A DNA stretch of 15,138 nt from an uncultured SAR86 cluster bacterium (GTDB lineage: Bacteria; Pseudomonadota; Gammaproteobacteria; Magnimaribacterales; D2472): contig CALJHI010000024.1 in NCBI GenBank assembly GCA_938075575.1, positions 1 through 15,138 of the forward strand, given 5' to 3'. How positions within the stretch are numbered: the stretch's first letter is position 1; each line of letters begins with the position of its first letter. Shown here piece by piece: positions 7,403-14,430 of this stretch. The notes beneath the pieces were generated by a model. The model was not told the origin of the DNA, made no database searches, and was given only the letters and a program-made list of their open reading frames with translations. Both the position numbers and the translations under genes were made by a program.

Positions 7403-8747
7403 AATTATTAGGTAAGAATTCTTTCTCTAAATAGTTAATAGTATGTTTGTTTTCTGCAAAAGTTTTATCACGAAGAACATCCTGGTGCAGTGAATGATTT
7501 GTCTTTATTCCTTGAATAAAAAATTCGTCTAGAGCGCTCAACATTCTCTTTATAGCAGACTCTCTTGTGTTAGCTAAAGTTATAACTTTCGACAAAAGGG
7601 AATCGTAATAAGGCGGAACTCTGTATCCTCCATATATATGAGAATCATACCTAATTCCAAAGCCACCAGGAGTATGCATTTTTGTTATTAATCCAGGAGA
7701 GGGCTGAAATGTTATTGGATCTTCTGCATTGATTCTACATTCAATTGCATGACCCTTAAAATCTATTTCATTCTGAATAAGCTCAATTTCCATTCCCAAG
7801 GCTATTCTTAATTGAGCCTTAACAAGGTCATAACCTGTAATCATTTCTGTAACTGGGTGCTCTACCTGAATCCTTGTATTCATCTCAATAAAATAGAACT
7901 CATTATTTTCATAAAGAAACTCGATAGTTCCAACACCCTCATATTTTATCTTTTTGCAAAGACTAACGCAGGCTTCAAGAGTTTCTTTCAAAGCTAATTC
8001 GTTAATATCTAGTGCTGGGGCTTCTTCTATAATTTTTTGATGCTTCCTTTGCATGCTGCAATCTCTTGTGCCTAGATGAATTGCTTGCCCTTTACCATCT
8101 CCAACAACCTGAACTTCCACATGGCGAGGATTTTCAATAAATTTTTCTAAATAAACTGTCCCGTTACCAAATGCACTTTGAGCTTCTTGGATTGTAATTT
8201 CTAAAGAATTGAAGAGTGCTGATTCATCCTTTACCATCCTCATTCCTCTTCCGCCTCCACCTGCGGTAGCTTTGATCATTATTGGATAACCAATTTTGTT
8301 AACTATTTTTTTTACTTCGTCTTCAGATTTAGGTATTTCTCCTTTGTAACCTGGAACAATTTGGATACCTGATTCTTCTGCCAATGTCTTAGCTGTAATT
8401 TTGTCTCCCATCTTTTTAATTATTTCAGAGCTTGGGCCAATAAACTTGAAACCACTTTTTTCACACATTTCAGCAAAATTTGCGTCTTCTGCTAGAAATC
8501 CATAGCCAGGATAAATACCATCAACCTCTGTCAATTCTGCAGCTGAAAGTATTGCAGCAGCATTAAGATAACTTAATGACGGCGAAGGAGGGCCAATGCA
8601 GACAGACTCATCTGCAAATTTTAGATGTTTCAAATCTTTATCTGCTGTTGAATAAACAGCTACAGTTTTAATGTCAAGTTCTTTGCAAGCCCTCATTGCA
8701 CGCAGGGCTATCTCTCCTCTATTAGCTATGAGAACTTTATATGACAT
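7395..8747 (-). CDS. accC: Acetyl-CoA carboxylase, biotin carboxylase subunit
   Basis: ATP-grasp enzyme that carboxylates the biotin on AccB with bicarbonate, the first half-reaction of malonyl-CoA synthesis for fatty acids. The 450 residues align with E. coli AccC without shifts: K116 and K159 of the ATP site, glycine-rich AGGGGRGMR at 162-170, K238 in RKHQKII, metal ligands E276 and E288, then N290 and R292 in the EMNTRIQVEHPVTE motif. The N-terminal fold opens with VLIANRGEIALRAMRA. Length and every catalytic residue checked are standard, so it should be active. The ATG directly abuts the accB stop with no spacer, and its own stop overlaps leuS by 8 bases. Subunits AccA and AccD are not in this window. 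Confidence 0.98.
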   Translation of the reverse strand: MSYKVLIANRGEIALRAMRACKELDIKTVAVYSTADKDLKHLKFADESVCIGPPSPSLSYLNAAAILSAAELTEVDGIYPGYGFLAEDANFAEMCEKSGFKFIGPSSEIIKKMGDKITAKTLAEESGIQIVPGYKGEIPKSEDEVKKIVNKIGYPIMIKATAGGGGRGMRMVKDESALFNSLEITIQEAQSAFGNGTVYLEKFIENPRHVEVQVVGDGKGQAIHLGTRDCSMQRKHQKIIEEAPALDINELALKETLEACVSLCKKIKYEGVGTIEFLYENNEFYFIEMNTRIQVEHPVTEMITGYDLVKAQLRIALGMEIELIQNEIDFKGHAIECRINAEDPITFQPSPGLITKMHTPGGFGIRYDSHIYGGYRVPPYYDSLLSKVITLANTRESAIKRMLSALDEFFIQGIKTNHSLHQDVLRDKTFAENKHTINYLEKEFLPNNYE

Positions 8748-9185
8748 CTATTCTATTGTGATAATGTGTTGATCAAATTCTACTGGTTGCCCATCTTCAA
8801 TGTTAATTGAAGTTATTTTTCCGCTATATTCAGACTTAATTTCATTCATCATTTTCATAGCTTCAATAATACAAAGGACATCTCCAACCTCTACAGAATC
8901 TCCTACTCTAATAAATGGGTCTTTATCTGGCCCCGGCTTTCTATAGAAAGTTCCGACTATTGGAGATTTTATAAGATTTCCACTTTCAACTTGAGTTTGA
9001 TTTGAAGTATTATCAGGCGAATGTTGAGACTCAATAATAGCTTGTTGAATTGGTGCAGACACAACGCTGTTTTGGCTTCCACCTCTCGTAATTCTCACAG
9101 ACTCGTCACCCTGACCTACCTCAATTTCAGTAAGGTCTGACTCTTGTAGCATTTCAATTAGTTTTTTTATTTTTCTTATATCCAT
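8748..9185 (-). CDS. accB: Biotin carboxyl carrier protein of acetyl-CoA carboxylase
   Basis: Carries the biotin that shuttles carboxyl groups from AccC to the AccA/AccD carboxyltransferase. The protein has 145 residues in three parts. The N-terminal segment, IRKIKKLIEMLQESDLTEIEV, is typical of AccB. A flexible Gln/Ser/Asn-rich linker runs from about 38 to 68. The C-terminal biotinyl domain starts at about residue 72 (SPIVGTFYRKPGPD), with the biotinylation motif EAMKMMNE and biotinyl-lysine K111. The linker contains little of the Ala/Pro found in E. coli BCCP, probably reflecting AT-rich codon bias. It sits 2 bases after aroQ and directly against accC, the standard aroQ-accB-accC arrangement. 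Confidence 0.97.
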   Translation of the reverse strand: MDIRKIKKLIEMLQESDLTEIEVGQGDESVRITRGGSQNSVVSAPIQQAIIESQHSPDNTSNQTQVESGNLIKSPIVGTFYRKPGPDKDPFIRVGDSVEVGDVLCIIEAMKMMNEIKSEYSGKITSINIEDGQPVEFDQHIITIE

Positions 9186-9187
9186 AA

Positions 9188-9622
9188 TTATTTAAATTTT
9201 AAAATTGCATCTAGAACAGCATATTCATAACCTGAAGCACCTAAGCCACAAATTACACCAGTAGCAATATCTGAAAAATAAGAATGATGTCTAAATTCTT
9301 CTCTCCCAAATATATTTGAAATATGTACTTCATAGAAAGGAACATTTACAGCAAGTAAAGCATCCCTTATAGCTATGCTTGTATGAGTAAAGGCTCCAGG
9401 GTTAATAATAATTGCATCAATGTCACCATTTAGACACTCTTGAATTTTGTCCACAAGTTGGTGCTCAGCATTGCTTTGAAAAAAACTAATATCACATTTA
9501 TGCATTCCAGCGAGATCAGCTAAATTTTTCTCAACTTTTTCTAGATCCATATCACCATAGTGATTGTTCTCTCTCTTGCCTAGAAGGTTTAAATTTGGTC
9601 CATTTATAACTAATATTTTCAT
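9188..9622 (-). CDS. aroQ: Type II 3-dehydroquinate dehydratase
   Basis: Third step of the shikimate pathway: trans-elimination of water from 3-dehydroquinate to give 3-dehydroshikimate, usually as a dodecamer. The 144 residues show NGPNLNLLGKRE at 7-18 with R17 on the active-site lid, catalytic Tyr22 in HYG, INPGAFTHTSIAIRDAL with N74 and H80, and YEVHISNIFGREEFRHHSYFS carrying E98, catalytic base partner H100 and R111. All expected active-site residues are present. In many Gammaproteobacteria this gene lies between dsbD and accB, and the same order is kept here, although the dsbD gene is reduced. The start is ATG at 9622, with an A/T-rich leader and no visible Shine-Dalgarno. Confidence 0.97.
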   Translation of the reverse strand: MKILVINGPNLNLLGKRENNHYGDMDLEKVEKNLADLAGMHKCDISFFQSNAEHQLVDKIQECLNGDIDAIIINPGAFTHTSIAIRDALLAVNVPFYEVHISNIFGREEFRHHSYFSDIATGVICGLGASGYEYAVLDAILKFK

Positions 9623-9640
9623 TTAAAGCGATTTTAGATG

Positions 9641-9660
9641 ATTTTTAAAGATTTTTAAAG
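9641..9660. repeat. Tandem 10-base direct repeat (ATTTTTAAAG x2)
   Basis: Two perfect head-to-tail copies of ATTTTTAAAG fill half of the 41-base gap between the truncated dsbD and aroQ. Degenerate further copies are visible on both sides, giving roughly 10-base A/T-tract phasing. This may be replication slippage or a junction scar where the rest of dsbD was lost. No function can be assigned. Confidence 0.6.
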
Positions 9661-9663
9661 ATT

Positions 9664-10095
9664 TTATGGGATTATATCGAGTAAATTTTTTGTTTGCATA
9701 GGATAGCAAAAACCAGACTCTGAACAGCCTTGAAAGTATATCAATATATTATTTTTATTAAAGCTATTAGCAATATTAAATGAAATTAAAAGTTCTTCTT
9801 TTAAAATCTGTGTTTCACCAAAGAATTCATCACTATAGGTTGATTCACTTGAATTTAAAATTTTATATTCCAGTTCTTTTGAACCGTAACTTATTTTTAA
9901 TGAATCCTTGTATAAATAGTAACCATCAGCTACAAGCCATTTTATTTTTACATAATTGGAATTAGCATCACCAGAAATAATAAATGCATCTGGCGCTCTT
10001 AAAATGACATCATCATCTGTTAAAAAGGATTGAGCCAATAAATTGCTTGATAAAGCGATAAGAATGATCTGAGATATTTTTAACAAATGATACAT
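9664..10095 (-). CDS. Stand-alone DsbD N-terminal (alpha) domain protein, periplasmic
   Basis: The 143-residue product matches only the N-terminal periplasmic domain of DsbD. After a signal peptide (probable cleavage after Ala21, SSNLLA) come WLVADGYYLYKDSLKI, DEFFGETQI and YFQGCSESGFCYPMQTK. Cys124 and Cys130 have the same six-residue spacing as C103 and C109 of E. coli DsbD, the pair that passes electrons to DsbC, DsbG and CcmG. The eight-helix membrane domain and C-terminal thioredoxin domain of normal DsbD (about 570 residues) are absent, and only 41 bases remain before aroQ. Its place upstream of aroQ-accB-accC is the usual dsbD locus, so this looks like a domain-level reduction, possibly served by a CcdA-like membrane protein encoded elsewhere (inference). 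ATG 10095 is chosen because a longer TTG-started version at 10170 would run into the divergent gene. Confidence 0.85.
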   Translation of the reverse strand: MYHLLKISQIILIALSSNLLAQSFLTDDDVILRAPDAFIISGDANSNYVKIKWLVADGYYLYKDSLKISYGSKELEYKILNSSESTYSDEFFGETQILKEELLISFNIANSFNKNNILIYFQGCSESGFCYPMQTKNLLDIIP

Positions 10096-10163
10096 ATAAA
10101 AATCATAAACTTTGAAGCAATCAAAAGGAAGAAAATTAAATAAAAAAGCATTAAAGTATAGGA
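10096..10163. promoter_or_regulatory. Divergent intergenic region, likely promoters for both flanking operons
   Basis: This is the only gap where two gene runs diverge, so it should hold the promoter of the minus-strand dsbD-like/aroQ/acc/leuS run and that of the plus-strand hydrolase run. On the minus strand a TATGAT hexamer lies a few bases before the ATG at 10095, which would give a very short or absent leader. I see no good -35 at the right distance. On the plus strand only AT-rich sequence and a GGA abutting the ATG at 10164 are visible. The role is inferred from gene layout more than from motifs. Confidence 0.4.
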
Positions 10164-11171
10164 ATGCCAAAGAAAATCTTTCTTAATATATTTTTTTTAC
10201 TCCCAGATTTCTTATTTAGGCTCATAGGACAATTTAGTAAAATTGTTATAAGGGGACATGCCCTTGACGATCAAACGAATATTTTTCTAAAGTTTATCCC
10301 AATAAAGACCCTTAAAGATAGTAATGAGGAGAGCATAAAATCAATCAGAAAGTCTTTCGAGAAAAGTTCAGGCTTAATAAATATAGCAGCTAAGCCAACG
10401 AGTAAAGTTTCATTTAAAGATATAGACATAGGCAATGGCCTTATCATCAGAAAGTATTCCCCATCAATTTTAAAATCAACTAAATCAATATTATATTTTC
10501 ATGGCGGGGGATATATTTTTGGAAGCATTAACACTCATCATAATATTGTTATGTACTATGCATCATTTCTTGGTGTAGAAATTTATTCTCTTGACTACTC
10601 TTTGTCGCCTGAAAATAAATTCCCTATAGCCCTAGACGATGCTTGTAAGGCATACAATTGGATGCTTGATAAAAATATAAATTCTAATGAAATAAGTTTA
10701 TGTGGCGATAGTGCTGGCGCCCATCTCGCAGCTTCATTAACTAACAAATTATTAAAAGATTCAAAAGATCTTCCAGGCAGCCAGTTGCTCATTTACCCAA
10801 TGGTCAGTCCGAGCTGTGATTTTAAATCATTTGATGATTTTGGGAATGGTTTTTACCTAACGGCATCTAATATGAAGTGGATGTGGAAAAAATTTAAGAA
10901 CAAGAATGATGATTTTGAAAATCCATGCTTTGATTTATTAAAAACAGATATCAATTCAAATAATTTTCCAAAGACCCTGATAGTAACTGCTGGGTTTGAT
11001 GTTTTGTGCGATGAGGCAGAGAAATATGCCTACCTATTACATCAAAAAAGTATTAATATTCGTCAATTACATTATCCATCTCTTATTCATGGGTTTGCAT
11101 CTATGAGTAGATTAAGGAAGGCGAAGCTCGCCGTGGATCATTTTTTAGATGAGTACGAGAAAATATTATGA
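10164..11171 (+). CDS. Alpha/beta hydrolase, HSL-type (family IV) esterase/lipase
   Basis: Serine hydrolase of the hormone-sensitive-lipase group, probably an intracellular carboxylesterase; the substrate is unknown. The 335-residue protein has the oxyanion-hole motif HGGG at 113-116, the nucleophile elbow GDSAG with Ser183, the acid in AGFDVLCDEAE (Asp279), and the catalytic His in HGF (His309). All three triad residues are in the expected order and spacing. YSLSPE-x-KFPIALDDA, typical of this group, lies between HGGG and the nucleophile. The first 25 residues are hydrophobic (IFLNIFFLLPDFLFRLIG), suggesting membrane association or a cap helix rather than a cleaved signal. It is the first gene of a plus-strand run, and its stop overlaps the ABC ATPase start by four bases (ATGA), so the two are probably co-translated. 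Confidence 0.85.
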   Translation: MPKKIFLNIFFLLPDFLFRLIGQFSKIVIRGHALDDQTNIFLKFIPIKTLKDSNEESIKSIRKSFEKSSGLINIAAKPTSKVSFKDIDIGNGLIIRKYSPSILKSTKSILYFHGGGYIFGSINTHHNIVMYYASFLGVEIYSLDYSLSPENKFPIALDDACKAYNWMLDKNINSNEISLCGDSAGAHLAASLTNKLLKDSKDLPGSQLLIYPMVSPSCDFKSFDDFGNGFYLTASNMKWMWKKFKNKNDDFENPCFDLLKTDINSNNFPKTLIVTAGFDVLCDEAEKYAYLLHQKSINIRQLHYPSLIHGFASMSRLRKAKLAVDHFLDEYEKIL

Positions 11172-12766
11172 GTGAGATTTTAAAAGTTACAGACTTAAGC
11201 ATAAGTTTTGCTGTTCGTGATGAATCTTTTTTAGCAGTAGATAGCATAAGCTTTGACATTCAAAGAAATCAAACTTTAGCCCTTGTTGGGGAGTCTGGAT
11301 CCGGAAAATCTGTAACAGCCATGTCTATCCTTCAGCTATTGCCTAGGCCGCAGGCATCATACTCACAAAATTCATCCATCCTATTTAATGGAAAGGAAGT
11401 AATAGACGCGCCATCAAAAGAGTTAATAAAGATAAGAGGAAATATTATTTCAATGGTTTTCCAAGAGCCAATGACATCTTTAAATCCCTACCATAGAGTG
11501 GGGGATCAAATAACTGAGTCAATTCTTTTGCATTCAAATAAATCTAAAAATGAAGCAAATGAAGAAGCAAAAAAACTCATGAGCCTTGTTGAAATTGATG
11601 ATGTTAATCGAAGGTTCTCGGCCTATCCGCATGAGTTATCGGGCGGACAAAGGCAAAGGATCATGATCGCAATGGCGCTTGTAAATGAACCAGATTTATT
11701 GATTGCAGATGAGCCTACAACTGCATTAGATGTAACCATACAAGCACAAATACTAGATTTGATGACAAAGCTCCAAAAAGAGCTTGGCATGTCAATTCTC
11801 TTTATTACACATGACTTAGGGTTAGTTGAAAAATTTTCTGATCAAGTTTGTGTTATGAAGGACGGCAAGATTGTTGAAAAAGGCGACACAGTTAAAGTCT
11901 TCAGTGAGCCAAAACATGAATATACTAAAAAGTTATTAGATGCGGAGCCGCAGCCAAAAATTAAGTTTTCGAATAATAAAGATACTTTGCTAGAAATTCA
12001 AAATCTAGATGTCTTTTATAACATCCCTTCATCAAATCCCTTTAAAAAAGAAAGATTTCATGCGGTAAAAGATATCTCTTTCTCCATTAAAAAAAATTCC
12101 ACTATCGGTTTGGTTGGAGAGTCTGGGTCTGGAAAATCTACTTTGGGTAGAGCAATTGCAAACTTGATACCCTTTGAGGGAAATATAATTTATGACGGAA
12201 AAGATATTAGCAAGAATTCATCTCAAGAAACTAAAGAGCTTAAGAAAGATATTCAAATCATATTTCAAGATCCATATGGATCCTTATCGCCAAGAATGAC
12301 TGTAGGGGAAATAGTTGGCGAAGGTTTAGGAGTCCATTTTTCTTTCTCAAAAGATGAGAAAAAAAATAAGATAGATAAGGTTCTTAGGGATGTTGGGATA
12401 AGTCCTTCCCAAAAATCCAAGTACCCGCATGAGTTTTCTGGAGGCCAAAGGCAGAGGATTGCCATAGCCAGATCTCTTATTATGAGCCCAGCATTTATGA
12501 TCTTAGACGAACCGACCTCTGCTCTAGATAGATCAATTCAGATTCAGGTTATTGATCTTCTTAAAGACCTTCAAGATGAGTACTCATTAACTTATTTATT
12601 TATAAGCCATGACCTTAAAGTTATTAGGTCTATGTCAGACTCTATTTTTGTAATGAAGCAAGGCACTATTGTTGAGGCAGGTCCCTCATCTGAAGTATTT
12701 GATTCACCGAAAGAAGAATACACAAAAAAATTATTAAATGCAGCCCTAAGTTATGCATCAGGTTAG
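11168..12766 (+). CDS. yejF: ABC transporter double ATPase (YejF-like, oligopeptide-type)
   Basis: Two complete ATP-binding cassettes in one 532-residue chain, a fusion of DppD- and DppF-type domains as in YejF, which energises peptide import through YejABE. Cassette 1 has Walker A GESGSGKS at 41-48, Q-loop Q99, signature LSGGQ at 158-162, Walker B LLIADEP with E182, and H215. Cassette 2 has GESGSGKS at 317-324, Q367, signature FSGGQ at 423-427, MILDEP with E448, and H481. Both nucleotide sites therefore look active. The length is close to E. coli YejF. ITHDLGLV, ISHDLKVI and the EYTKKLL tail after each domain are typical of the peptide/nickel group. No permease or binding protein is in the window, so its partners must lie elsewhere and the substrate is unproven. 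It overlaps the hydrolase start-stop by ATGA and precedes ilvD by six bases. Confidence 0.88.
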   Translation: MSEILKVTDLSISFAVRDESFLAVDSISFDIQRNQTLALVGESGSGKSVTAMSILQLLPRPQASYSQNSSILFNGKEVIDAPSKELIKIRGNIISMVFQEPMTSLNPYHRVGDQITESILLHSNKSKNEANEEAKKLMSLVEIDDVNRRFSAYPHELSGGQRQRIMIAMALVNEPDLLIADEPTTALDVTIQAQILDLMTKLQKELGMSILFITHDLGLVEKFSDQVCVMKDGKIVEKGDTVKVFSEPKHEYTKKLLDAEPQPKIKFSNNKDTLLEIQNLDVFYNIPSSNPFKKERFHAVKDISFSIKKNSTIGLVGESGSGKSTLGRAIANLIPFEGNIIYDGKDISKNSSQETKELKKDIQIIFQDPYGSLSPRMTVGEIVGEGLGVHFSFSKDEKKNKIDKVLRDVGISPSQKSKYPHEFSGGQRQRIAIARSLIMSPAFMILDEPTSALDRSIQIQVIDLLKDLQDEYSLTYLFISHDLKVIRSMSDSIFVMKQGTIVEAGPSSEVFDSPKEEYTKKLLNAALSYASG

Positions 12767-12772
12767 TATAAT

Positions 12773-14428
12773 ATGAATAGAAAATACTCTAAAGATTTAG
12801 TAGATGGCCCCAACCAGGCAGCATCAAGATCTATGCTTAGAGGCGTTGGTTTTACCTCAGAAGATTTTACAAAACCTTTGGTAGGAATAGCTTCAACAGG
12901 GGCAAAAGTCACTCCATGCAATATGCATATTAATGATCTAGCAGAAGTTGTTGAATCATCTATAAATAATGCAAATGGAAAAGGAGTCCTATTTAACACA
13001 ATTACAGTATCTGATGGAATATCAATGGGAACACAAGGTATGAAGTACTCATTGGTATCTAGAGAAGTTATCGCAGACTCTATAGAAACAGTAGTGGGTT
13101 GTCTCGGCTATGATGGAGTTATATCTATAGGCGGGTGCGATAAAAATATGCCTGGATGTATTATTGGTATGGCTAGACTAAATCGTCCCTCAATTTTTGT
13201 TTATGGCGGGTCAATCAAGCCAAGTGATGAAAATACTGATTATGTAACTGTATGTGAAAAAACAGGAGAGTTTTCAAAGGGCGATTTACCTGAACATGAA
13301 TTAATTCATGTTGAAAAGATTTCAGTTAAAGGGCCAGGATCTTGCGGAGGAATGTATACAGCAAATACTATGGCATCTGCAATTGAAGCGCTAGGTATGA
13401 GTTTGCCTGGAAGTAGTAGTCAAGATGCTGTTTCTAGTGACAAAGAAAAAGATTGTAAAGAAGCGGGCAAGGCAATTATGCACCTCCTCGATAATGATAT
13501 TAAACCATCTGACATCATGACCAAAGAAGCATTTGAAAATGCTATTGCTATTGTTATTGCTCTTGGCGGATCAACTAATGCGGTCCTCCATATTATAGCG
13601 ATGGCAGATGCCATAGGAGTCAAAATTACCTTAGATGATTTTACAAGAATCGGGAAAAAGACCCCGGTTCTTGCAGACTTAAAGCCATTTGGAAAGCATT
13701 TCATGTCAGAGTTAAATGCCTCCGGAGGTATACAGCCTTTAATGAAAGCAATGCTAGAAAAAAATATTCTTAATGGTGAGTGCTTAACTGTTACTGGAAA
13801 AACATTGAAAGAAAATCTTAAAAATATATCTCCATATAAAGATACAAGCATTATCAGAGCTTTTAATAATCCTATTAAAGAGAATAGTCACCTTAGAATA
13901 CTTTATGGAAATCTTGCTAAAGAGGGCGCTGTAGCAAAAATAACTGGTAAAGAGGGAACATCTTTTACAGGTTCTGCACGAGTATTTAATTCGGAAGAAG
14001 ATGGAGTTGAAGCAATATTATCAAAGGAAATAAAAGCCGGAGATGTTGTTGTAATTAGATATGAAGGTCCAAAAGGTGGTCCTGGTATGAGAGAAATGCT
14101 TAAACCAACTTCAGCAATCATGGGTCAAGGTCTAGGAGACCAAGTTGCTTTTATTACTGATGGAAGGTTTTCTGGTGGGACACACGGTTTCGTTGTTGGT
14201 CATATAACTCCTGAGGCAGCTGATGGAGGAGTCATTGCTGTCATTCAAGATGGTGATGAGATTACAATTGATGCAAATTCAGACCAGCTATCTCTAAATA
14301 TTCCTAATGAAGATATTGAAAGTCGACTAGCTGTATGGAAAAATCCAAAAACACCTCCCAAGAAAGGCGTTTTATCAAAGTATGCAAAAAGTGTAAAATC
14401 AGCAAGCTTAGGAGCTATAACTGATTGA
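12773..14428 (+). CDS. ilvD: Dihydroxy-acid dehydratase, short [2Fe-2S]-type
   Basis: Dehydrates 2,3-dihydroxy-isovalerate and 2,3-dihydroxy-3-methylvalerate to the 2-keto acids that precede valine, leucine and isoleucine. The 551 residues include iron-sulfur ligand cysteines C49 (TPCNMH), C122 (GGCDKNMPGC) and C191 (GSCGGMYTAN). In the second motif D123 and K124 should bind Mg, the lysine being carbamylated in characterised relatives. DGISMGTQGMKYSLVSREVIADSIE is a strong family block, and GRFSGGTHGFVVGHITPEA carries Ser467, the likely catalytic base. The protein is about 65 residues shorter than E. coli IlvD and uses SCGGMYTAN rather than the E. coli-type TCTGMFTAN, so it belongs to the short form found in cyanobacteria and actinobacteria. 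The ATG is supported by the usual KDLVDGPN-x-AASR N-terminus. hemB follows two bases after the stop. Confidence 0.96.
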   Translation: MNRKYSKDLVDGPNQAASRSMLRGVGFTSEDFTKPLVGIASTGAKVTPCNMHINDLAEVVESSINNANGKGVLFNTITVSDGISMGTQGMKYSLVSREVIADSIETVVGCLGYDGVISIGGCDKNMPGCIIGMARLNRPSIFVYGGSIKPSDENTDYVTVCEKTGEFSKGDLPEHELIHVEKISVKGPGSCGGMYTANTMASAIEALGMSLPGSSSQDAVSSDKEKDCKEAGKAIMHLLDNDIKPSDIMTKEAFENAIAIVIALGGSTNAVLHIIAMADAIGVKITLDDFTRIGKKTPVLADLKPFGKHFMSELNASGGIQPLMKAMLEKNILNGECLTVTGKTLKENLKNISPYKDTSIIRAFNNPIKENSHLRILYGNLAKEGAVAKITGKEGTSFTGSARVFNSEEDGVEAILSKEIKAGDVVVIRYEGPKGGPGMREMLKPTSAIMGQGLGDQVAFITDGRFSGGTHGFVVGHITPEAADGGVIAVIQDGDEITIDANSDQLSLNIPNEDIESRLAVWKNPKTPPKKGVLSKYAKSVKSASLGAITD

Positions 14429-14430
14429 TT

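Noticed and set aside
9623..9663. Remnants of the DsbD membrane and thioredoxin domains or a frameshift after the N-terminal domain
   Set aside because: Only 41 bases separate the stop from aroQ and they contain simple A/T repeats, so there is no room for frameshifted remains.
10096..10170. A longer TTG-started form of the DsbD-like protein reaching 10170
   Set aside because: It would overlap the start of the divergent hydrolase and put 25 unrelated residues before a normal signal peptide that begins at ATG 10095.
12767..12772. A perfect TATAAT hexamer between the yejF stop and the ilvD ATG
   Set aside because: A transcript from it would start inside ilvD, after the ATG that is well supported by the family N-terminus, and there is no fitting -35. 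It is best explained by chance in AT-rich DNA.
13420..13851. A 143-codon open frame on the minus strand inside ilvD
   Set aside because: It is antisense to a well-conserved catalytic gene, resembles no family I know, and long antisense frames are common opposite genes with this codon use.
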